This document shows positions 33,495 to 44,522 of a DNA stretch of 64,000 bases, piece after piece. Location: NCBI GenBank assembly GCA_030789695.1, contig CM061140.1:81282422-81346421 (forward strand). Direction: 5' to 3'. Positions within the stretch are counted from its first letter, which is position 1, and each line of letters starts with the position of its first letter. The position numbers were made by a program, and so were the translations under genes. The notes beneath the pieces were generated by a model that worked only from the letters and a program-made list of their open reading frames with translations, did no database searches and was not told the origin of the DNA. The DNA comes from Scilla litardierei. Its lineage: Eukaryota > Streptophyta > Magnoliopsida > Asparagales > Asparagaceae.

Positions 33495-35706
33495 TGTTGA
33501 GTATTGGAGTCTCCACCTTGATTTTGATGATGATCAAACACAAATCATTGTGACTAACTCTTGTGTTTGCAGTTAGCTAAAAAGTCACCAATTAGATTCA
33601 AGAAGATCAAAAGTGACTACACATGTTGATTCAAGTGGAGGACTTGGTAGATCAACAAAGGTGAATCATTGGCTTGAAGAACTCAAAGGCTACCTCTAAC
33701 CTCAAGCCAATGGCATCAACAAATGAATGGAGATTCAATCCAAAGATAAGAAAGGAATGGATGAGTCAAAAGCTTCGAAGACTATGACGTTGGAGATATT
33801 CAAGTCATTCAACTAAAAGACTCAAGTCCATGAAGAATTATGGAGATCGTTGCCAAAGTAATTTGTTCATCTTAAGCGACGTCCCAAGACTTCCTCAGAA
33901 CGTGTGATCGTTGTGCCTGGAGATTCGTTGAAGCTCAAGGAGTATTCATGAAGTCAAGGGTTTCGGATTCTCTATGTTGAAGCTTTGAAGACGGTTTGTC
34001 GTGTTTACTTTTATTGTTTTCTAGCTTCAGTTTAGTAGAATGTTAAGCCTTGAGTAGTACTTGCCTAGAAATCATCATAACTTTCATATCTTATCTCTAG
34101 GATTGCCTTAGAAGCCCTTAGAAACTTTCCCGAAGCTTTTCGCTTCATTTCTTGGCTTCGTGTGCATCTTAGTTGGTTCAAGTAGAAAAACCAACCGACT
34201 AGATGACGATCTAGTCAGTTGGAAATCCTTCTTGAACCGACTAGATATCCTTGCTTGTTTCAGCCCATTCACTATTGATCAATTAGTCGGTCCAAGAAGG
34301 TTCACCGACCGACTAGATGACGATCTAGTCGGTTGGAAATCCTTCTCAGACCGACTAGTTATCCTAATCAATTCAAGACCATCTGTTGATCATTTAGTCG
34401 GTCCAAGAAGGTTCACCGACCGACTAGAAGTCGGTTGGAAATCCTTGTCAGACCGACTAGTTATCCTAATTAATTCAAGCCTATTTGATGACCTATTAGT
34501 CGGTCCAAGAAGGTTCACCGACCGACTAAATGACGATCTAGTTGGTTGGTGTCTCTTCTCAGACCGACTAGTTCTCCTAGTGAAATTCGACTTCTTTACT
34601 GTTGACTAATTAGTCGGTCCAAGAAGGCTCACCGACCGACTAGTTGTCAAACTAGTCGGTTGTCGTTTCTTCTTAGACCGACTAGTTCTCATATCTCTTG
34701 ATTTCACTATCTTCGCTGTCTTCCTTCTAGTCGGTCCAAGAAGGTTCACCGACCGACTAGTTGCAAAACTAATCGGTCAGTGATCCTTCTTAGACTAATT
34801 AAGCAGCTTCAGAATAGAGCCGATGGGGCATTTAATGCCACGATTTTTGTGACCGTTTTGTCTCTTCTCTATATAAGTTTCAGTTGCTTCAAACCAGGAA
34901 TCAAGGCTGATTTTAGAGACATTTTCACATCCAAGAGAAGAGCCATTCAAGCCCATTTTCTAAGCTCTCTCATCTCAAAAGAATCTCGCCCTTACTCTTT
35001 GAGCCCTATTTCCTCAAGAGAGATTCTCATTCTTTGTGAGCTACTCAAGCTAAGAGCTTGAATCCAAGTCACCAACTTCACCCTAGCCATCTATTGCTGT
35101 CCATCTTGGTGGAGCTAGGGTTTGGTGCTATCTACTTCCTCAAAATCCATTCTTGCCCTATATTGGTAAGTATTTCTCAAGGCATAGGATTTTGTGGTAA
35201 GAGCTTTAAATTTCATTCTCTATACTTCATATAAATTGTTGTATACTCTCGGTTGTTGAGAGGGTTGGCTTGATCCCAAGTTGTGGGAGTCAAGAGTAAG
35301 TTTTGCTCTCGGTTTCTGAGAGTGTGCTTAGTCACTAGTTGTGGGATTAAGGTTTTTGCGTGTTCCTGGGTTGTGGGATACACGGACATCGATTGTAGGT
35401 TAATTGCACTTGTGGGGTTGCCGCAAATGAACTAAAGGAGAGCTCTAGTGGTTTTACTAGAGTATCCGGAGGGGATCTGGGTGTTGCTGGATTAGGGCAC
35501 CGGTAACAAGTCAGGGAGACTTGGGTGGCACCGAACCAAGGTACATTGCATGTTTGCTTTGCATTCTTCCTTGCGTTGTTGTTCATTTCTTTCATTTCGC
35601 ATTTGTTGGTTAATTAGGGTTTTATTTGGCGTAAATTCCTTATAATTCCATAAAACACTATTCACCCCCCTCTAGTGTTTATTCCTCATAGCATAGGGTC
35701 ACTACA
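33495..35706 (+). repeat. Sir-2 3' LTR
   Basis: 2212 bp. Six palindrome units start near 34170, 34283, 34394, 34497, 34607 and 34727. The third has lost about 12 bases from its central CTAG loop. The TATA box is at 34869-34877. The array is open as a 149-codon frame with a repeated DRLDDDLVGWKSF phrase, which is only the translation of the tandem units. Confidence 0.9.
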
Positions 35707-35907
35707 TGTATGAATGAAGAGAAGAAAGATGTTATCCAAGAAAAGGAATGAGATTGAAATCTCTTAGAAAATTTCCCTAGAGCTTACAAGCTATAGCATT
35801 AAATTGAAGCTCTAATGAGGGAATGCGGGAGGAGTGGCTTAGAGAAGAGATTCAATGATCTTCTATGATTCCTAATGTTTTCCTAGAGTTCTAAATAAAC
35901 TAAGCCA

Positions 35908-35911
<4 letters not shown>
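35707..35911 (-). repeat. Sir-1 3' LTR, segment 2
   Basis: Collinear with 51419-51625 of the intact LTR. It stops exactly where the intact LTR has its minus-strand TATA box (51626-51635). Here that position is replaced by a TA microsatellite and the elements inside it. Confidence 0.85.
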
Positions 35912-35950
<39 letters not shown>

Positions 35951-35952
<2 letters not shown>

Positions 35953-36327
35953 AAAATTTTCAAATGAGAACATTTCGCACTGTGCGAAAATGTTTTTAGT
36001 CTTTTTTTGAAATTTTTTTTTTCAAAAATTCTTTTTTCCACCCTCATTATATGTTGTTATACCCCCCTCAAAAAATAATCATTGAGAAATAATGTCATTT
36101 GGCCTTCGATCAAGGCATTTCATCAAATTCGCACGTTTTGAGACCGTTAAATTTGTAACGGGTGGATGGGTGCTCTAATGCCCAACGGGTTCACCCATTA
36201 TTTTCCCTGGGGTATATATTTGTATGGATTAAACATCAAAAAAAGAATTTTTGAAAAAAAAAATTTCAAAAAAAAGATAAAATTCTTTTCGCACGGTGCG
36301 AAAAGCCCCTTTTTCGCAATGGAAGAT

Positions 36328-36331
<4 letters not shown>
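35951..36331 (+). mobile_element. TA-flanked foldback MITE M, copy 1
   Basis: About 380 bp between (TA)n tracts. It begins GGAAAATTTTCAAATGAGAA and ends GGAAGATTGCC. Near both ends lies a short hairpin of the form TTTCGCACNGTGCGAAAA, and the Phe/Lys-type A/T runs next to them are inverted copies, so the element has imperfect terminal inverted repeats of roughly 80 bp. There is no coding. Insertion into TA microsatellites recalls the rice Micron-type elements; membership is not established. Confidence 0.7.
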
Positions 36332-36384
<53 letters not shown>

Positions 36385-36386
<2 letters not shown>

Positions 36387-36767
36387 AAAATTTTCAAATG
36401 AGAACATTTCGCACCGTGCGAAAATGTTTATATCTTTTTTTTGAAATTTTTTTTTTTCAAAAATTCTTTTTTCTACCATCATTATATGTTGTTATACCCC
36501 CCTCAAAAAATAATGGTTGAGAAATAATGTCATTTGGCCTTCGATCAAACCATTTCATCAAATTCGCACGTTTTGAGACCGTTAAATTTGTAACGGGTGG
36601 ATGGGTGCTCTAATGCCCAACGGGTTCACCCATTATTTTCCCTGGGGTATATATTTGTATGGATTAAACATCAAAAAAAGAATTTTTGAAAAAAAAAAAT
36701 TTCAAAAAAATAAAAAAAAGTTTTCGCACGGGCTTTCGCACGGGATTTTTCACAACCGAAGATCACT
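36385..36767 (+). mobile_element. TA-flanked foldback MITE M, copy 2
   Basis: Direct copy of 35951-36331 with the same start and the same internal line (gttacccgtt-type inverted wording near 36590). Its end is altered to cacaaccgaagatcac. It is followed by a short TA tract and the Helitron-like end at 36781. Confidence 0.7.
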
Positions 36768-36780
36768 ATATATATATATA

Positions 36781-37744
36781 CTAGTCATTACCCGTGCCCA
36801 TAGGGCACGGTTTATTTAATGGCTGAGTTTTTCTCCCCCACAAATTTCAAGTTCCCCCAAATTTCAAGTTTTACCACAAAATTTCAAGTTTCCCCCCAAA
36901 TTTAAGTTTTCCCCCAAAATTTAAGTCCCCCCAAAATTGTCATTACCACCTAGGACAAACTTGCCACGTAGGACAAAGCTTTGTCTTAGTAGGATAAGAT
37001 TCAAAATCTTCATAGAACTGGAAATAAAATGGCCGGAAGGGGCGAGAATAAAAAGTGTGTGTGTGTGTGGGGAGGGTCCATAGGCAAAAATACAAAAACC
37101 GGGGTTATATGTGCAAAATTCCCCACCTCCTCTTTTATCCCTCAAAATCTCATCTCTTATATTTTCTCTTATTCAATTTCCCTGTTTTATATAATAGATA
37201 TCCAAATTCTCTTATCCAATTTCTCATGTCCAAATTCTCTTATCAATTTCTCTTGATAACATCCGTCTTTTATATAATAAATATCTCTTATCCAATTTCT
37301 CTTGTCCAATATCTCTTATCCAATTTCTCTTGATAACATCTCTCGTTTGTAATATAGATATCTCTTATCCAATTTCTCTAGATAACATCACTCTTATACA
37401 ATTTCTATTGTCCAATATCTCTTATTCAATTTCTCTTGATAACATCCCTCTTTTATAATATAGATATCTCTTATCCAATTTATCTTGTCCAATATCTCTA
37501 ATCCAATTTCTCTTGATAACATCCCTCTTTTATAATATAGATATCTCTTATCCAATTTCTCATGTCCAATATCTCTTATCCAATTTCTCTTGATAACATC
37601 CCTCTTTTATAATATAGAAATCTCGTATCCAATTTCTCTTTTCCAATATCTCTTATCCAATTTCTCTTGATAACATCCCTCTTTTATAATATAGATATCT
37701 CGTATCCAATTTCTCTTGATAACATCCCTCTCTTATAATATAGA
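36781..37744 (-). mobile_element. Helitron-like element with tandem 5' ends
   Basis: On the minus strand the 3' end is a hairpin CCGTGCCCTATGGGCACGG followed by GTAATGACTAG, matching the Helitron rule of a hairpin shortly before CTRR, with T next to it. The presumed 5' end reads TCTATATTATAAAAGAGGG preceded by A. That 5' sequence is repeated in a 77-bp tandem array, so the true 5' terminus could be any of several units. A 20-bp-scale repeat (aaatttcaagtttccccc) fills 36836-36938. No Rep/helicase coding, so non-autonomous at best. Confidence 0.6.
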
Positions 37745-37791
37745 TATCTCTTATCCAATTTCTCTTGTCCAATATCTCTTATCCAATATCT

Positions 37792-37797
<6 letters not shown>
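37190..37797. repeat. 77-bp minisatellite inside the Helitron-like element
   Basis: The phrase tataatatagata recurs at 37454, 37531, 37608, 37685 and 37734. The spacings are 77, 77, 77 and 49. Earlier, more diverged units lie near 37271 and 37348, the latter 105-106 bases before 37454. The 28-base difference is one extra or missing ccaatatctcttat-type submodule. Confidence 0.85.
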
Positions 37798-37852
<55 letters not shown>

Positions 37853-37854
<2 letters not shown>

Positions 37855-38229
37855 CGATCTTCCGTTGCGAAAAAACCCATGCGAAAGCCGTGCGAAAACA
37901 TTTTTTTTATTTTTTTGAAATTTTTTTTTCAAAAATTTTTTTTTGATGTTTAATCCATACAAATATATACCTCAGGGAAAATAATGGGTGAACCCGTTGG
38001 GCATTAGAGCACTCATCCACCCGTTACAAATTTAACGGCCTCAAAACGTGCGAATTTGATGAAATGCCTTGATCGAAGGCCAAATGACATTATTTCTCAA
38101 CCATTATTTTTTGAGGGGGGTATAACAACATATAATGAGGGTGGAAAAAAGAATTTTTGAAAAAAAAAATTTCAAAAAAAAGATAAAAACATTTTCGCAC
38201 CGTGCGAAATGTTCTCATTTGAAAATTTT

Positions 38230-38231
<2 letters not shown>
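37853..38231 (-). mobile_element. TA-flanked foldback MITE M, copy 3 (inverted)
   Basis: Inverse of copies 1 and 2. It begins GCGATCTTCCGTTGCGAAAA and ends with the complement of GGAAAATTTTCAAATGAGAA before the next (TA)n tract. The terminal hairpin with GCACCGTGC is kept at the right end. Confidence 0.72.
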
Positions 38232-39907
<1,676 letters not shown>

Positions 39908-39921
39908 ATCTCCCCCTTTTT
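39908..39921 (-). promoter_or_regulatory. Sir-1 polypurine tract
   Basis: On the minus strand AAAAAGGGGGAGAT abuts the 3' LTR. A second purine tract, GCCAATGGGGGCGAGAAA on the minus strand, lies at about 40121-40138, giving the multiple-tract arrangement known from Sireviruses. Confidence 0.85.
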
Positions 39922-40557
39922 GATGATGATAGTACATTATGTCAAAATAAAATAAACATTGAAATAAACAATGTGTGCTAAGAAACTCCCCTAATCAATA
40001 TGCAAATGTGCACAAAATATATACATGCAAAGCACAAATCATATTGATGAATGTTATGCAAAAACATAGCAATAGATAATAATGCATAAACAAGCATAAG
40101 GTATATTTTTACATAACCCATTTCTCGCCCCCATTGGCATATCAAAAAGATGGGTAATAGCCAAATAGGAAAACCAAGAGTAAGAGAAATAACCATCCCA
40201 TATACACAAACATAATGAGAAAGACATTTAATGTGACATATGAATGTAAAAATAATGCTAGCAATCAAAGATTCCATACTCCCTTATAATCATACAAAAC
40301 AAGCAAACATGGGAGTAATTGACAAACTCACATAAATATGGGTACAAAATGTAAACATAAAAGCATGGTACCCAAGCAATGAATAACAATGTGAGTGAGG
40401 TAGCAAGGTGGAAACCAAACAAAAGTGGAGTTTGGTTTCCGTATATAGTCATATGAAAATATAACATGACGAACATATGGTTCTATATACAAGTTCCTAT
40501 CAAGCCTAGAAACATTCTTAGGAATACACAAAGAAAGTGATTTGAGATTCTTAAGAA
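39922..40557 (-). pseudogene. Sir-1 3' untranslated region and gag C-terminal remnant
   Basis: Left of Sir-3. The minus strand just beyond the insertion reads LLKNLKSLSLCIPKNVSRL, which resumes the gag tail of 47528-47817 across the Sir-3 insertion and matches a remnant in Sir-2 at about 20950. The remainder (39922-40250) is non-coding. No pol domain follows, so Sir-1 passes from gag almost directly to its 3' LTR. Confidence 0.6.
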
Positions 40558-40562
40558 GAGAT

Positions 40563-42201
40563 AGTTATGGAGATCGTCACCAAAATACCACGTACAACAT
40601 AAGCGACGTCTCAAGACTTCTCAATATGCGTGATCGTGTGCCTGGAGCTTCGTTGAAGCTCAAGGAGCAATATTGAAGTCAAGAGGAATGAAGATTGAAG
40701 CTTTGAAGACGGCTCGTAAGGTTTATTTTATAGTCTTCTAGCTTCATAGATTAGAATGTTAAGCCTTGAGTAGGACTTACCTTATAACCTTCATTTCGCT
40801 CATATCTTAGAGCTAGGATTTTCATAGAAGCCATTAGAAACTTTCCCGAAGCCTATCGCTCTTTCCCTCGGCTTCTAGTGCATGTTAGTTGGTTCATGAA
40901 GAGTCACCAACCGACTAGATGACGATCTAGTCGGTCGGAAACTCTACTTAAACCGACTAGTTTGCATTCTCTAATTCAGCTCTTTCTTTGTCTACAGTTA
41001 GTCAGTCAAAGAAGAGTCACCGACCGACTAGATGACGATCTAGTCGGTCAGTAATCCTTCTTAGACCGACTAGTTGTGTTCACTCATTTTCAGCCTGAGC
41101 TACTGTTTCGAGTTAGTCGGTCAAAGAACGTTTACCGACCGACTAGTTGAGAAACTAGTCGGTCAGCATTTGTTCTTACACCGACTAAGTCATCTTGAAG
41201 TCAACCTATTCCTTTTCCACGTTAGTCGGTCCAAGAACATTCACCGACCGACTAGTTGAGAAACTAGTCGGTCGGCAAGTCTTCTTAAACCGACTAGTTG
41301 TCTTTGCCTGGAACTTCACCTTTTGGCTATTCACCTCTTAGTCGGTCTACGTTGTATCACCGACCGACTAGTTGATGAACTAGTCGGTCAGTGATCCTTC
41401 TTTGACCGACTAGTCTGGTTCAGAAAAGAGCCGTTGGGATCTTTTTGAACTCGTTTTTCCTTGCCCCTATAAATAGAATCCTGATTCATTTCTTGAAGGG
41501 GTTAAGCAACATATTGGAGATATTTTCAGATCAAAAGAGAAGAGCTATCAACTCTATTTCCAAGCTCTCTCTTCTCACAAGAATCTCTCACTCAAGTTCT
41601 TGAGTCCTAAATCCTCAAGAGAGATTCTCTCCATTGTGAGCCATTCAAGCTAGAAGCTTGATTCTAGGTCACCATCTCCACCCTAGGCTTCCATTGCTGG
41701 TCATCTTCTTGAAGCTAGGGTTTGGTGCCATCTTCCTCCATCAAAATCCTCTTTGCCCTAATTTGGTAAGAAATCTCAAGGCATAGGTATTTTGTTGGTA
41801 AGCATTTCATTTCAGTTATATTTGAATTGTATACTCTCGGTTGTGAGAGGTTTGTGTGATCCCGGGTTGTGGGAGTCACGGTCATCGATTGTAGGTCGAT
41901 TGCACTTGTGAGGTTTTCGCAAGTGTTCATATTGGAAATCTTGAGTTAGGGTTTCCAACTCAAGTATCCGGAAGGGATCCGGGTGGTTGGGACGTAGGAT
42001 CACCGGGAACAAGTCGGGGAGACTTGGGTGGATCCGAACCCATTAAACCATTGTGTTTGCGTTTGCATTATTTCTTGATTGTAGTTATTCCGCATCGTTG
42101 TTTGTTAATTGCACGATAATTAGGAATAACACTCCTTATTATTTAAAAGTACTATTCACCCCCCCTCTAGTACATGTGCAGTAGCTTCCTAGGGCACTAC
42201 A
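40563..42201 (+). repeat. Sir-3 5' LTR, lacking its first 81 bp
   Basis: Starts AGTTATGGAGATCG directly after the target duplication, where the 3' LTR has 81 further bases beginning TGTTGAGTATTGG. It carries five palindrome units of about 113 bp (starting near 40887, 40997, 41113, 41221 and 41338). The TATA box CTATAAATAG is at 41467-41476. Most of U3 including array and TATA box is intact, so transcription may still be possible. Confidence 0.92.
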
Positions 42202-42215
42202 ATTGGTATCAGAGC
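42202..42215 (+). promoter_or_regulatory. Sir-3 primer binding site (tRNA-Met type)
   Basis: ATTGGTATCAGAGC directly follows the LTR end. The TGGTATCAGAGC core is a perfect match to the usual initiator tRNA-Met complement. Confidence 0.95.
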
Positions 42216-42242
42216 CAAGGTTAAAGCTACAAGTTCAAAGCT

Positions 42243-44522
42243 ATGACGAACAACGACTGCAACGTCTTCAAGAACCGCGATGGAGCTTCTTCAGTTATGG
42301 AAGGACTATCCTCCGTCAGGCCTCCACACTTCAACGGTACCAACTACGGGTACTGGAAATGCCGGATGCAAATTTTCCTCCGGAGCGCTTCACTATGGAG
42401 AGCCACCATGACGGAGTATATCGAGCCTTCCGAAAATGATTTCGCAAAGTGGACTCCCGCGGAGGTCGCCGCGGAAGTTGCCAATGCCAAGGCAATGAAT
42501 GCCTTGAATTGTGCGTTGGAGCCTGAGGACTTTAACAAGATATGCACATGTAAGAGTGCATATCAAATATGGAACCAACTCCTCATATTGCACGAAGGAT
42601 CGAGCACGGTAAAAGATTCTAAACTCGTCGTTGCTAATAAAGAATTTGAGTTGTTTCATATGGAGCAGGGCGAAACCATGAAGGAATATTACGCTCGCTT
42701 CGTGGATATATCAAACGACTTGGAAGCTCTTGGGAAGGTCTATACCCAAAAGGAGAAAGTCGCGAAGATTATCGACGGTCTTCCATCGTGTTGGGAAAAG
42801 CGTACCTACGCCATCGAGGAAGGTAATGACATGAATAAATATACCGTCGTACAACTAATGGGTACCTTGTTGTCTTATGAGGTACGCAAGGATAGTAAGA
42901 TCCGGATGAGGGAAAAGATGAAGGCGTACTTGAAGCAAGACGAGCCAAAGAAAAGGGGAATTGCATTCAAGGCCGCTCCATCTACCGATGATGAAGAATC
43001 GGAAGACGAATTGGACATGGAATCCATTGCCCGTATGGCAAGGAAGTTCGATCGATTCCTCCGAGAAGGTATATCTTTGAATAAATCTAAAGTTAATTCG
43101 ACTAATGCTTCTAATCCCGTGTGTTATAAATGCAACAAGCCAGGACATATCAAACCGGATTGTCCTCTCTACAAACACAAGGAGAAATGGAAGGCATCTA
43201 AGTACGACAAGTCGAGAAAGCACAAGAAAGGGCTTGTTGGCACATTCACCGACTCCGAAGAGGATTCCTCAAGTGGAGAGTCGGATGATGGAAGAGTGGA
43301 GAAAGCAAAACTTTGTTTCATGGCTAATGAGGCAAAAGATCGAAAGTCCTCCTTCGATGATAGCGAGGATGAAAGCGAGGATGGTAGCGAGGATGAAAAC
43401 GGAGAACCTACTATTGATGAAATGAGGTTAGCAAACCAAGAAATTTGGTCTAAATTTACTAAATTAGTAGATAGATATAATAAGACCAAAGATGAACTTG
43501 TTAGCCTCCAAACCTCTCCTAAGTCTACCATCACCAACAATGACACCATTGTTGAGACACTTGCCAATGAGAAAGCAAGTTTGCTTACTCATAATGGCTT
43601 GTTGAGAAATGAGGTGAAGTCCCTCAAATCTCAACTTGAGCATGTTCTTGTTGAGGATTTGGATGAACATGTGATAGCGGATTTGACGTCTCAAAACTCA
43701 ACTTTGAGTATTGAGAATAAGAATCTCAAATCACGTGTTTATGCACTCACATCGCAAGTATCCACTTTGGATGCTTCATTGCATTCTCTCAAAGAGAAGT
43801 ATGAGTGCACGTTAGGCCGTATCAATGATTTCAATAGAGGTAAGGGCCATTTGGATAATATCCTAAATGACTTACTTCCGGCCAAACACCACATTGGCTT
43901 GGGGTATAAGATGGGATACTCATCCAAATCGTCTACAACCTTTGTTAGGCCTACCTCCGACGCCTCAACGAGTGGGAGCAAACTCCCCATTGGTAGTTCT
44001 CCTACCAATAGTGCTTCCACTTCGTACACACCCCCGATTGGAAAGAAACACACTTTGGGTAGACCTCCAAAGAGGGGTCATGCATTTTTGTACTCTCATG
44101 CTATGCCACGTAGGAACACACATCCTACTCCACCGGTGCATGCTTATAATGATTTTTATGCTCCGCACCCACGAGCACGTGCTAACACTCATATGAGACA
44201 CCCACATGCACGTAATCATGCTCATGCACATTCTAATGCTTATCCTCGTATGTATGCTACACCTCATCATGGACCTCATGCTCATCATAATGTTATTGCT
44301 AGATCTCATGCTCCTAGGCCACATGCACCACATAGAAATCAACCTTTTGTGCATGCAACCACTAGGAAGAGGGTTCCCAAAATGTACACTATTTGGGGTC
44401 CCAAGAACACTAGCGATGATGCTATGAATGTTTATGTGCAATCCTATATTAATGATGTTATTTTGAATGATGATTATGTTGGAAAGTCAAGTTCCTCTTG
44501 GACTTGGTTTCCGAAGGGTTAG
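42243..44522 (+). CDS. gag: Intact gag polyprotein of Sir-3 (759 aa)
   Basis: The capsid protein of the element, expected to form cytoplasmic virus-like particles that package RNA. Residues 1-240 hold the copia-type UBN2 capsid domain (PPHFNGTNYGYWKCRMQIFL near 28, SAYQIWNQLLILHEG near 105, then EYYARFVDISNDLEALGK). A CCHC zinc knuckle, CYKCNKPGHIKPDC (CX2CX4HX4C), lies near residue 295. Acidic Ser/Glu/Asp stretches follow (340-400). A leucine-rich coiled coil typical of Sirevirus gag spans about 400-530. A His-rich region lies at about 620-705, and the C-terminus is SSSWTWFPKG. The start is the first ATG, 27 bases after the primer site. There is no stop or frameshift. No protease motif follows; the stop is at 44520-44522. 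Confidence 0.95.
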   Translation: MTNNDCNVFKNRDGASSVMEGLSSVRPPHFNGTNYGYWKCRMQIFLRSASLWRATMTEYIEPSENDFAKWTPAEVAAEVANAKAMNALNCALEPEDFNKICTCKSAYQIWNQLLILHEGSSTVKDSKLVVANKEFELFHMEQGETMKEYYARFVDISNDLEALGKVYTQKEKVAKIIDGLPSCWEKRTYAIEEGNDMNKYTVVQLMGTLLSYEVRKDSKIRMREKMKAYLKQDEPKKRGIAFKAAPSTDDEESEDELDMESIARMARKFDRFLREGISLNKSKVNSTNASNPVCYKCNKPGHIKPDCPLYKHKEKWKASKYDKSRKHKKGLVGTFTDSEEDSSSGESDDGRVEKAKLCFMANEAKDRKSSFDDSEDESEDGSEDENGEPTIDEMRLANQEIWSKFTKLVDRYNKTKDELVSLQTSPKSTITNNDTIVETLANEKASLLTHNGLLRNEVKSLKSQLEHVLVEDLDEHVIADLTSQNSTLSIENKNLKSRVYALTSQVSTLDASLHSLKEKYECTLGRINDFNRGKGHLDNILNDLLPAKHHIGLGYKMGYSSKSSTTFVRPTSDASTSGSKLPIGSSPTNSASTSYTPPIGKKHTLGRPPKRGHAFLYSHAMPRRNTHPTPPVHAYNDFYAPHPRARANTHMRHPHARNHAHAHSNAYPRMYATPHHGPHAHHNVIARSHAPRPHAPHRNQPFVHATTRKRVPKMYTIWGPKNTSDDAMNVYVQSYINDVILNDDYVGKSSSSWTWFPKG

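Larger units (their letters stand above)
16267..35706 (+). mobile_element. Sir-2: Sirevirus-like gag-only copia element containing Ch-1
   Basis: A plus-strand element with LTRs 16267-18438 and 33495-35706 (both TGTTGAGTATTGG to CACTACA), a tRNA-Met primer site at 18439-18452, a gag at 18465-20006 with one stop, and a polypurine tract at 33481-33494. It is inserted in the Sir-1 3' LTR: the right flank is tgtat and the left flank is cgtat, so the duplication is preserved as gtat with its first base changed. No protease, integrase or RT was found in the internal region. Ch-1 was inserted later at 21446. Confidence 0.9.

Noticed and set aside
34160..34609. 149-codon plus-strand frame with repeated DDDLVGW phrases
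   Set aside because: Simply the translation of the tandem palindrome units of the Sir-2 3' LTR. The equivalent frame is not kept in the 5' LTR.
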